Below are positions 6,186-14,200 of a DNA stretch of 15,850 nucleotides, piece by piece. The notes beneath the pieces are model-generated. The model did not search any database, had not been told where the DNA came from, and worked only from the letters and a program-made list of their open reading frames with translations. The stretch is from Flavobacteriales bacterium (lineage in GTDB: Bacteria; Bacteroidota; Bacteroidia; Flavobacteriales_D; Sanyastnellaceae): the NCBI GenBank assembly GCA_030728235.1, contig JANRAA010000260.1, positions 1-15,850 of the forward strand. The letters are read 5' to 3'. The translations under genes were made by a program, and so were the position numbers. Each line of letters begins with the position of its first letter. Positions within the stretch are counted from its first letter, which is position 1.

Positions 6186-6596
6186 ATGCTACTCGAAATC
6201 GAAGAGTCATATAATTTTGAATTCTTACTTTTCGGCATCGGTTGCCATGAAAGTAGCCACCGCATTTGTTGGTTATTGAACAGGCAATTGGGCTTGAGTC
6301 TTGGTTTTAAAGATGTGTTAAAGATACCTTTGAAGAAAGCGGTGTCTGAGCACGACTACTACCAATATACCGATGAAGAGTTGGGTATAGTTTATACCTT
6401 GATAGACAACCGCTCTGAGAATAGTGTGTTGTTGAAGGAATACAAACAAATTGATTTCTTCTTGAAAGTAGAAGACGACCAGCAGCTAGACGCTGATGAG
6501 TTGCGAAAGAAGATAAGCACCATTCCGTCGGTGCAAACCTGTTTTCGAACAGAGGTTGACGGATTAAAGAGCAAACAGCATTTGATATTTGATTGA
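6186..6596 (+). CDS. IPExxxVDY-like family protein of unknown function
   Basis: This 136-residue protein of unknown function resembles the Bacteroidota family named after its IPExxxVDY motif, in the N-terminal pattern (FLLFGIGCHESSHRICWLLNRQLGL, like the family's short-range His/Leu-rich start) and in its place between rnc and pyk. The name-giving motif is degenerate here: residues 83-91 read LKEYKQIDF, keeping Glu85 and Asp90 while Ile, Pro, Val and Tyr are replaced by Leu, Lys, Ile and Phe. No signal peptide or membrane segment is seen, so it is likely cytoplasmic. The start at 6186 is the only in-frame ATG near the family start. pyk follows after 10 bases and is probably co-transcribed. 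Confidence 0.78.
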   Translation: MLLEIEESYNFEFLLFGIGCHESSHRICWLLNRQLGLSLGFKDVLKIPLKKAVSEHDYYQYTDEELGIVYTLIDNRSENSVLLKEYKQIDFFLKVEDDQQLDADELRKKISTIPSVQTCFRTEVDGLKSKQHLIFD

Positions 6597-6606
6597 ACGA
6601 AGGACT

Positions 6607-8025
6607 ATGAAAAGAACGAAAATTGTTGCCACGATAGGCCCCGCCAGTGCACCATTGGAAGTATTGCGCGAAATGGTTCGCCAAGGTGTGAATGTTGTCC
6701 GCCTAAATTTTTCTCACTCTCGCCACGATGAGCATTTGGAGGTTATCAATACCATCCGTGCAATCGACAAAGAGTTGGGGACCAATACCTCGATTCTTGC
6801 AGACTTGCAGGGACCAAAGATTCGTATTGGAGAGGTCGAGAACAACAAGATTGATCTTGTAAATGGAAAGAAAATCATTGTCAGCACGACAAACGAAATA
6901 GGAACTGCAGAGCGCATTTGCACCAACTACCAGGCTTTTGCTTCAGATGTTAAATCCGGAGAGCGCATTTTGCTCGATGACGGAAAGTTGAGTCTCGAGG
7001 TAATCAAGACAAACGGCAAAGACGAGGTTGAATGTGTGGTTGTTCACGGTGGTGTGTTGAGCTCAAAAAAGGGCATGAACCTTCCAAACACCAAGGTCTC
7101 TTTGCCTTGTCTGACCGAGAAAGATCTCATCGACCTGGAGTTTGCACTTGATCAAAACGTTGATTGGATCGGGTTGTCGTTTGTACGCTCTGCTGAAGAC
7201 ATCATTGAGCTAAAGAAGATTATCAAAGATCGCGACAAACATGCGCGTGTAGTAGCCAAGATTGAAAAACCAGAGGCATTGGAGGTGATTGATGAAATCA
7301 TTCTTCAAACAGATGCCATCATGGTTGCCCGCGGTGATCTGGGTGTTGAGGTTCCAATGGAACGCGTGCCTTTGATTCAGAAAATGCTGATTGAGAAGTG
7401 CTTGCACAACGCTCGTCCGGTAATCGTTGCTACCCAAATGATGGAAAGCATGATCACCAGCGTTACACCAACACGCGCCGAGGTGAACGACGTTGCAAAC
7501 GCCGTGCTTGACGGTGCTGATGCCGTAATGCTCTCAGCCGAAACTTCTGTTGGGGCGCACGTAGTAGAAGTTATCAGAGTCATGGCAAAGATCATCTCTG
7601 AAGTTGAATTGAATGAACATATTTATTATCAAGAAACTGCGCCAGTAGAATCGGATGAAGATCGATTCATTTCAGATTCGATTTGTTACAATGCATGCCG
7701 ATTGGCGAAGCGTTCAAACGCTGCTGCTATCGTAACCATGACGTTCTCTGGTTATACCGCCATCAAAGTGTCAAGTCAACGTCCGCGCGCGAATACCATC
7801 GTATTCACTGGAAACAAGAAAATCCTCACCCAAATGAGTTTGGTGTGGGGAGTGCAAGCGTTTTACTACGATAAAATGGTGAGCACCGACCAAACCATTG
7901 CCGACATCAAATATGTCCTCAAGAAGTTTGGATACCTGAAAGAAGGCGACTTTGTGGTAAACATCGCGAGCATTCCTATTTCAGAACAAGGGATGTCGAA
8001 CATGCTTAAACTCAGCAAAGTTTAA
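6607..8025 (+). CDS. pyk: Pyruvate kinase
   Basis: The 472-residue enzyme makes pyruvate and ATP from phosphoenolpyruvate and ADP in the last step of glycolysis. Seen in order: RLNFSH (32-37) with the monovalent cation and phosphate contacts, ADLQGPKIRIG (65-75), the active-site signature VAKIEKPEAL (216-225) with Lys218 and the metal ligand Glu220, ARGDLGVE (241-248) with metal ligand Asp244, and ATQMMESM (275-282) with the catalytic-site Thr276. The length is normal for a bacterial enzyme with A, B and C domains and no extra C-terminal domain. The start at 6607 (MKRTKIVATIGP) fits the family and has AAGGACT just before it; an in-frame ATG at 6589 overlaps the previous gene. The residue set at 67, 68, 71 and 74 is that of K+-independent enzymes. 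Confidence 0.98.
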   Translation: MKRTKIVATIGPASAPLEVLREMVRQGVNVVRLNFSHSRHDEHLEVINTIRAIDKELGTNTSILADLQGPKIRIGEVENNKIDLVNGKKIIVSTTNEIGTAERICTNYQAFASDVKSGERILLDDGKLSLEVIKTNGKDEVECVVVHGGVLSSKKGMNLPNTKVSLPCLTEKDLIDLEFALDQNVDWIGLSFVRSAEDIIELKKIIKDRDKHARVVAKIEKPEALEVIDEIILQTDAIMVARGDLGVEVPMERVPLIQKMLIEKCLHNARPVIVATQMMESMITSVTPTRAEVNDVANAVLDGADAVMLSAETSVGAHVVEVIRVMAKIISEVELNEHIYYQETAPVESDEDRFISDSICYNACRLAKRSNAAAIVTMTFSGYTAIKVSSQRPRANTIVFTGNKKILTQMSLVWGVQAFYYDKMVSTDQTIADIKYVLKKFGYLKEGDFVVNIASIPISEQGMSNMLKLSKV

Positions 8026-8076
8026 TCGCAGCGAAAGCTTTAACATCCGTGCCGTGTGCACGAAGGATATAAAACG

Positions 8077-8108
8077 AAAAAGGCCCCCAGAGTTTGGAGG
8101 CCTTTTTT
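8077..8108. terminator. Bidirectional intrinsic terminator between converging operons
   Basis: AAAAAGGCCCCCA pairs with TGGAGGCCTTTTT with a single internal mismatch and a five-base loop (GAGTT). The GC stem is flanked by an A tract on one side and a T tract on the other, so it ends in a U run when read in either direction. It lies 51 bases after the pyk stop and just after the end of the OmpA-type gene on the other strand, so it can end both transcripts. A smaller stem (CGTGC/GCACG, 8048-8062) lies upstream. Confidence 0.9.
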
Positions 8109-8123
8109 ATTGGTATGAATCTT

Positions 8124-10286
8124 TTAATCTTCCATGCCGAGTGACGGTGCTTCGGTGCCTATAAAAAGGACTTCAACACGACGGTTAAGACCATGGTCAG
8201 CGGCAGTGCACGGTTGTTTTGTGCAATCTACAGCCAACTCGCGTTCACCTACCCAGGCAATTTGGAATCGGTCGTTGGAGATGCCCTTGTCGCCGAGGTA
8301 TTTTTGCATCGACTTCGCACGACGAAGAGACAAAGCCAAGTTGTAGTTGTCGTCGCCACGTGAATCGGTATGCGCTTTCACAATGATGCTCAAGCTAGGG
8401 TCTTCGTTCATCATCTTAATCAACGCAGCGATTTTATCTCTTTCGCTGGTGCGGATGTTGTGCTGATCGAATCCAAAGTAAATATTGTTCAAATGGTATT
8501 GGCGCAGGTCAGAATTCTTCTGTTTCACCTCTTCTGTTTGTTCGCTAACCAACTGGTTCAGACTCGTATCGTCAATCAAATTGGTTGTTGAAAGCTGATC
8601 GAATTCAGCGTTGCTCAAGAAGTTCGTTTCGTTGCGAAGTTTCTCAAGAAGCAGACGTATTTCTTGGTCTTTCGCGCGGTTATCGAGGCTATCGTTGCCA
8701 ACAATCGTGGCCAATTTCTCAATCACCTCTTTGATGATTCCTGCTTCTATCAACTGCTCTTTTCCAACAAGAAAGCTGCCTAAATGAATGTATGTTTCTT
8801 CAAGCAAGTCGCTCACGGTGAAGGTTGCGATTGGTTCGTGCGATTTCGACTCACCACTTCCCATGAAGACAGCGAAGTCTTGACCCGCATCTACCGCCAA
8901 TTGGAATGACCCAGTTTCATCGAGACGAAGGGTAGTATCGCGCTTGGTTGTGAGCGAAGAAAGAGTGATGTATTTTCCGCCAAGTAGCGCGTTTTCTTTT
9001 GTCTCGAAGGTCATTGCCACAATCTGCTGCATAAAGCGAACAGTAGAAAAGCGAAAGATGTTGTCGGAACCCTGTCCGGTTCTGTTGGTACTAAAGTATC
9101 CTACCTCCTCTTCTTCATTGTAGAAAATCGAAAAGTCGTCTTTTGGAGAGTTAATTGGGAAACCTAAGTTTTGTGGTTCTGAATACGAACGCCCCATGGT
9201 TTCAGCTACGAATATGTCGAGTCCGCCCAAGCCTGCATGGCCGTCAGAGGAGAAGTACAACAGATTGTTATCTGAAATAAACGGAAACATCTCGTTTCCT
9301 TCGGTATTGATCATTGGGCCGAGGTTTTCAGGCTCTCCCCATTCCCCGTTTTTCACGTAAACGCGATACAGGTCGGTACCACCGTAACCTCCAGGCATGT
9401 TCGAAACGAAGATCATTTGATCACCCATTTTGTTCATTGCAGCATGTCCTACTGAGTAGTTTTCGCTATTGAACGCCAGGTCAGTAGCTTTCGACCACTT
9501 GCCATTTTCGAGTTTGTGGGCATAAACTTTCAGGTTTGCCGTTCCACTTTGATCGTAAACCGGGCGACCACCTTTGATGTTATTGCGGGTGATGAACATG
9601 GTTTGCGACACAGGGTCGAAATACGCTGGTCCATCATGGTATTTACTGTTTACAGTGCCTTCAACCGGACTGGCAGAGACAAATTCACCTTCAGCATCGA
9701 TATCACACTGGTAGATGTCGAGGTAAGGAAGGTCATTCCACTCATTCACCTCACTACCGAAACTGCGAATACCTGCTGTGCTAAAGATATAGCGGTCGTT
9801 GAATTTGCACATTCCGAACGACGGTTTGTCGGTGTTTATCGACAACCTTTTGAGCTCATACTTCAAAGAGTCGGCCATCAAGTTGTGAAAATACCGTGTA
9901 TCTTTCAAGTGCATTTGCGCCCGTCGATCATTGGGTTCTTGCTGCCCGTAAAGCGCATACCAAAACACAGCTTGTGCATATTCGCGTTGTGCTTTCATTG
10001 CTTCTGCATAGTGCAGCATATCGCTGGTTTGTTCTGAGCGCAGTTCGATGGCACGCATAAACCAAGCACCGCTTTCTTCAAGCATACCGAGTTTTCGCAT
10101 ACACAAACCAACTTGACGGGCAACGTGGGCTGAGGATGAGTCTTGTCTCCAAGCTTCTTGATAGATTTCAAGGGCTTCAGGGAAACTGTACTTGTCGAAC
10201 AAGCCATCGGCTTCTTTAACAAGGCCATTTTGTGCAACGATGTTGAACGTCAACAGCAGCGCACCTAGGGTGAGGAGTGCTTTCAT
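8124..10286 (-). CDS. OmpA-family envelope protein with TPR and beta-propeller repeats (PorE-like layout)
   Basis: The 720-residue protein starts with a signal peptide (MKALLTLGALLLTFNIVAQ). Then come TPR-like helices (about 22-125), a PD40/WD40-type propeller (about 150-415; blades with GGTDLYRV and GGLDIFVAE, and YFSS/YFST strands), a small beta domain that could be a carboxypeptidase-regulatory fold (about 420-480), a helical linker (about 510-595), and an OmpA C-terminal domain (about 600-711). The last holds YFGFDQHNI, AHTDSRGDDNYNLALSLRRA and NRRVEV, with the Asp and Arg that usually bind peptidoglycan diaminopimelate, and a CTKQPC loop likely to be disulfide-bonded. This layout is that of P. 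gingivalis PorE, which anchors the T9SS outer-membrane complex to peptidoglycan, but many paralogues exist beside giant T9SS substrates. Being last in the HYR-SprF operon, it probably supports secretion or anchoring of that protein. It starts 12 bases after the upstream stop. Confidence 0.9.
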   Translation of the reverse strand: MKALLTLGALLLTFNIVAQNGLVKEADGLFDKYSFPEALEIYQEAWRQDSSSAHVARQVGLCMRKLGMLEESGAWFMRAIELRSEQTSDMLHYAEAMKAQREYAQAVFWYALYGQQEPNDRRAQMHLKDTRYFHNLMADSLKYELKRLSINTDKPSFGMCKFNDRYIFSTAGIRSFGSEVNEWNDLPYLDIYQCDIDAEGEFVSASPVEGTVNSKYHDGPAYFDPVSQTMFITRNNIKGGRPVYDQSGTANLKVYAHKLENGKWSKATDLAFNSENYSVGHAAMNKMGDQMIFVSNMPGGYGGTDLYRVYVKNGEWGEPENLGPMINTEGNEMFPFISDNNLLYFSSDGHAGLGGLDIFVAETMGRSYSEPQNLGFPINSPKDDFSIFYNEEEEVGYFSTNRTGQGSDNIFRFSTVRFMQQIVAMTFETKENALLGGKYITLSSLTTKRDTTLRLDETGSFQLAVDAGQDFAVFMGSGESKSHEPIATFTVSDLLEETYIHLGSFLVGKEQLIEAGIIKEVIEKLATIVGNDSLDNRAKDQEIRLLLEKLRNETNFLSNAEFDQLSTTNLIDDTSLNQLVSEQTEEVKQKNSDLRQYHLNNIYFGFDQHNIRTSERDKIAALIKMMNEDPSLSIIVKAHTDSRGDDNYNLALSLRRAKSMQKYLGDKGISNDRFQIAWVGERELAVDCTKQPCTAADHGLNRRVEVLFIGTEAPSLGMED

Positions 10287-10298
10287 TATGTTTCTGGT

Positions 10299-11243
10299 TT
10301 AAAAGTATCGTGGATAGACGATGCGTCGGCGTTTCGCTTTCAGGGTATAAGAGGCCATGACTTCATGACTTCCGAAGTTGGTGAATGCAAGTCGGCTCGC
10401 TGCAAAATCCATTGAGTACCCGAACTTCCACTTTTTGTCCAACTCTACCTGAATGAATGCTCCCGCAACTTCTTTCCAGTAGTAAAAAGCTCCTACCTTA
10501 AACGCATCAAAAATGAAAAGGTTCGCATTTGCACCAATTGATAGCGGAGCATTCATCACGGCCTTGGTTTGTATGGTTGGTTGGAACTTGTAGTTTCTGT
10601 TTATTTTCCAGATCTGTCCTGCAGAGGCGTATAGTATAGGCTCTTTAAAACCGCTGCTAAATGAGTAGGTTTCAGAAGTTTTAGAGTCCAAATCGTTTCT
10701 CAAGATGCGCGGCACGGAGATGGAAACAAAGCGTTTGTGATCGTGGAAGAAGAATCCAAAACCTACGTTTGGCATAAAAACGCTTCTTGAGTTTGATAGA
10801 AAGAAGTCGTCTTGCTGTCCGTAGTGATCAGACACCAGCTCGAGCTCTGTCATGTTTGCCTGGAACAATGAACCTGTGGCTTTCAAACCAAAGCTGATAA
10901 ACCCTGCACGCGTTACTTGAGCGCGATACGTAGCGTCACCCATGAGTGTAAGCTCACTTGTCGGACCTATTTTATCGTGGGAGATGGTACCCCCAAAGGC
11001 CACTTTCCCACGCTTGGTAGGCATGTCGAAAGTGATGGTCTGGGTGCTAGGTGCGCCCTTGAAACCAACCCACTGGCTGCGGTGGAAGATGGATATAACA
11101 GCAGTCTCCTTGTATCCTGCGTATGCAGGATTTATGCGCAAGGTGTTCAGAAAATTCTGTGCATGCATTGGGTCTTGCTGTGCGCTGGCGCCAACGGCTC
11201 CGATGCAAAGTGCTAACAGAAGGAGTGATTTATATTTGCTCAT
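10299..11243 (-). CDS. PorP/SprF-family type IX secretion membrane protein
   Basis: The 314-residue outer-membrane protein has a signal peptide (MSKYKSLLLLALCIGAVGASAQ) followed at once by QQDPMHAQNF and INPAYAGYK, then FHRSQWVGFKGAPSTQT: the unmistakable N-terminal pattern of the PorP/SprF family. The rest is a run of short amphipathic strands fitting a beta-barrel. Family knowledge: each SprF-like protein is usually needed for export and attachment of a neighbouring T9SS substrate that carries a type B C-terminal domain, as SprF is for the adhesin SprB in Flavobacterium johnsoniae. Here the gene follows the HYR protein, which ends with exactly such a domain, by 18 bases, so it is very likely that protein's partner. 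Confidence 0.95.
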   Translation of the reverse strand: MSKYKSLLLLALCIGAVGASAQQDPMHAQNFLNTLRINPAYAGYKETAVISIFHRSQWVGFKGAPSTQTITFDMPTKRGKVAFGGTISHDKIGPTSELTLMGDATYRAQVTRAGFISFGLKATGSLFQANMTELELVSDHYGQQDDFFLSNSRSVFMPNVGFGFFFHDHKRFVSISVPRILRNDLDSKTSETYSFSSGFKEPILYASAGQIWKINRNYKFQPTIQTKAVMNAPLSIGANANLFIFDAFKVGAFYYWKEVAGAFIQVELDKKWKFGYSMDFAASRLAFTNFGSHEVMASYTLKAKRRRIVYPRYF

Positions 11244-11261
11244 GACTGAGGTATTTCTTGA

Positions 11262-14200
11262 TTAGCGATTGATGTAGATGTATCCTTTGACTGGTTTGAT
11301 GCCTGCACCTCCAAGGTCGAGGACGAAGAAGTATGTTCCTTCAGGCAGCAGCCCATTTCCAAGTGTGAGTGCATCTTGAGAATGTCCGTCGAAGCTGTTG
11401 TCGTACTCGTCTTGTTCGAACACCAGTCTACCCCAGCGGTTGTATACGCTTAGGCGGTTTCCTGGATAATCTTCCAGTCCGATGATTTCAAAGACGTCGT
11501 TGATGCCGTCACCGTTTGGTGAGATGGCCTGTGGAATGATTAGGTCGATGAAACATTCTACTTGCACCACAATGATAGCAGAGTCGCAGGCATTGAAAGG
11601 GTCACAAGCGATGTAAGTGATCGTATCTGTTCCACACCATCCATCAGCAGGTGTGTAGTACAAGTAGTTTCCGATGATCTCCACGTCTCCGTTTGAAGCA
11701 GAAGCTTCAGAGATGGTGAGGTCGTCGCCGTCTGCGTCGAAGTCGTTGCCCAGTGGGTCGATCTCGATGGTGTCGTTCTCCTCAAAGAAGTTGGCGGTGT
11801 CGTCTTCGGCATCTGGTGGTGTGTTTACCAGTACCATGAAGCTGCAAAGCACGCTGTTACCTGCTTCGTCAACAGCTTCGTAGATGACCTCTGTGTATCC
11901 GTGTGGGAATACGCTTCCGCTCGGTAAACCTTCAATCATGGTGAGTGTTGCACTGCAGTTATCGGTGAAGAATGGCTCGTTGAAGTAAACCACTGGGTCA
12001 ACTTGTACGATGTCTTCCGGACACAATATGATCGGATCTTCAGCATCGATCACTGTCACGGTCATGCTGCACTGAGTAGCATTTCCGTAAATGTCGGTCA
12101 CCTCAAAGGTGAGTTCTGTTACACCTACTGGGAAGAGCTCTCCAGATGCAATTCCGCTGATGAGTTGCAAATCAGCAACAGCACAGTTGTCATCAACCTG
12201 AGGCATGTTGTAGGTTACAAATGCTCCGCAGATGCTGTTGTCGTTGTTTACGACGATGTCGGCCGGACAAATGATGCTTGGTGCTTCAGGGTCTTCAACA
12301 GTTACGTTGAATGTGCAGAATGAAACGTTGCCAGCAGCGTCGGTGTACGACCAGGTTACCGTTGTGGTGCCTACATCAAATGTGCTTCCGCTATCCAACC
12401 CAGCAACCAATGTGATATCAATTACCGCGCAGTTGTCGGTTACTGTTGGTGCGTCGTAGGTTACAACCGCTCCGCATATTCCGTTGTCGTTGATAACGGT
12501 GATATCCGATGGACAAACAGCAACTACTGGTGCTTCGTTGTCGAGAATCTCGATGGTGAATGAACAGGTGTTCATGTTGCCATGGATGTCGGTGATGTCG
12601 TAGCTAATGGTGGTAACTCCCACTGGGAACACTTCACCACTCGCCATTCCTTCTGTCATCACTACGGTGTCAACAGCGCAGTTGTCAGATACAACAGGGT
12701 CGTTGAAGGTGATCATCGCACCGCACACTCCAAGGTCGTTGAAGGCTACGATGTTATCAGGACACTGGATAAGCGGTGCTTCATCGTCTGTAACCGTTAC
12801 TTCGAATGAACAGGTAGCAGTGTTTCCAAATCCGTCGGTAACAACGTATGTTACTACGGTAGTACCCACTGGGAATACCTCTCCGCTTGCAAGTCCTTCA
12901 GTAAGACTTAGGTCAGCAACCGTACAGTTGTCTGAAGTTTCAGGAAGGTCGTAGGTCACAACAGCACCACATACACCTAGGTCGTTTGTAACCAATATGT
13001 CTTGCGGACAAGTGATTACTGGATCAATGGTGTCTTCAAGTATTACTTCGAAGTTACAGGTGCTAACGTTTCCGTAGATGTCTTCCACAGTCATTGTGAT
13101 TGTAGTGTTCACATAAATCACAGTTCCAGCAGCAGGTGATTGGGTGATGGTCACAGAAGAACAGTTGTCTGTAGCAGACACTAGCCCTGTGTAGTCTCCA
13201 AGCAGGTGCTCACAGCTTGTGTCGAGTTGTTCCACTTGGTCACCAGGACAAGCGATGATAGGTGCTGTGTTGTCAAGCACAGTAACATCGAATGAACAGT
13301 CAGTAGCATTGCCATCTGGATCGGTAGATGTGATGGTGATTGTGTACACACCAAGTCCTACGATTGTTCCAGGAGCAGGCAATTGTGTCATTACAGGCAC
13401 ACTGCAATTGTCGCTCGTAGATGCCATCGCCGTGTAATCTGGCAACTCGAAGTTGCACGTTGCGTCAACGTATTCAGTTAGGTCGGCAGGACAAGTTATC
13501 GCGGGAGCGATGACATCATCGAGTGTTACATTGAAAGTACAAGTGGTTTCGTTGCCCGCGTCATCTGTAGCCGTGATGGTAATCATCTCTACAGTTCCAG
13601 AACCACTCAATACCGTTCCGGCAACAGGTGACTGGGTCAACATTACATCCGTGTCGCAGTTGTCGGTAACAACAGCAAGGGATGTGTAATCAAGGACAAC
13701 GAATTCGCAGTTAGAATCAACAAGTTCAGTTAGGTCGGCAGGACATGTTAGTATTGGCGATTCGTCATCCGTAATGGTAATATCTTGTGTGCACTGGCTT
13801 ACATTACCGTGGATGTCGGTGATGGTCCAAGAGATGGTAGTAGTTCCAATGGTGTAGATGGCCGAAGCATCATCTGTACCGGTGTAGTCGTTCACGATTG
13901 AAGCAACACCACAGTTGTCTGTTGCAGTTACCGCCGGCATTGTTACAACGGCATCACATGATCCAAGGTCAGCAGCTTGAGAAAGCGCAGAAGGACAAGT
14001 GAATACAGGTGCTTCGTTATCGGTGATGGTGATGTTCATGCTGCAAGTAGACACGTTACCGTGGATGTCGATAACAGTCCACACAACAGTCGTTGTACCC
14101 TCAGCATAAATATCAGTTGCATCGCTAGTTCCATTGTAGTCATTTGTTACAGATGCAATGGCACAGTTTTCAAAGATGGTGAGTGTAGGCACTGTTACAA

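Noticed and set aside
8048..8062. Short CGTGC/GCACG stem after pyk as a separate terminator
   Set aside because: It has only five base pairs and no T run; the strong hairpin just downstream explains termination.
11114..11131. Inverted repeat ATCCTGC/GCAGGAT with a four-base loop in the PorP/SprF-like gene
   Set aside because: It encodes the conserved NPAYAGYK motif, and seven base pairs can arise by chance from that codon choice.
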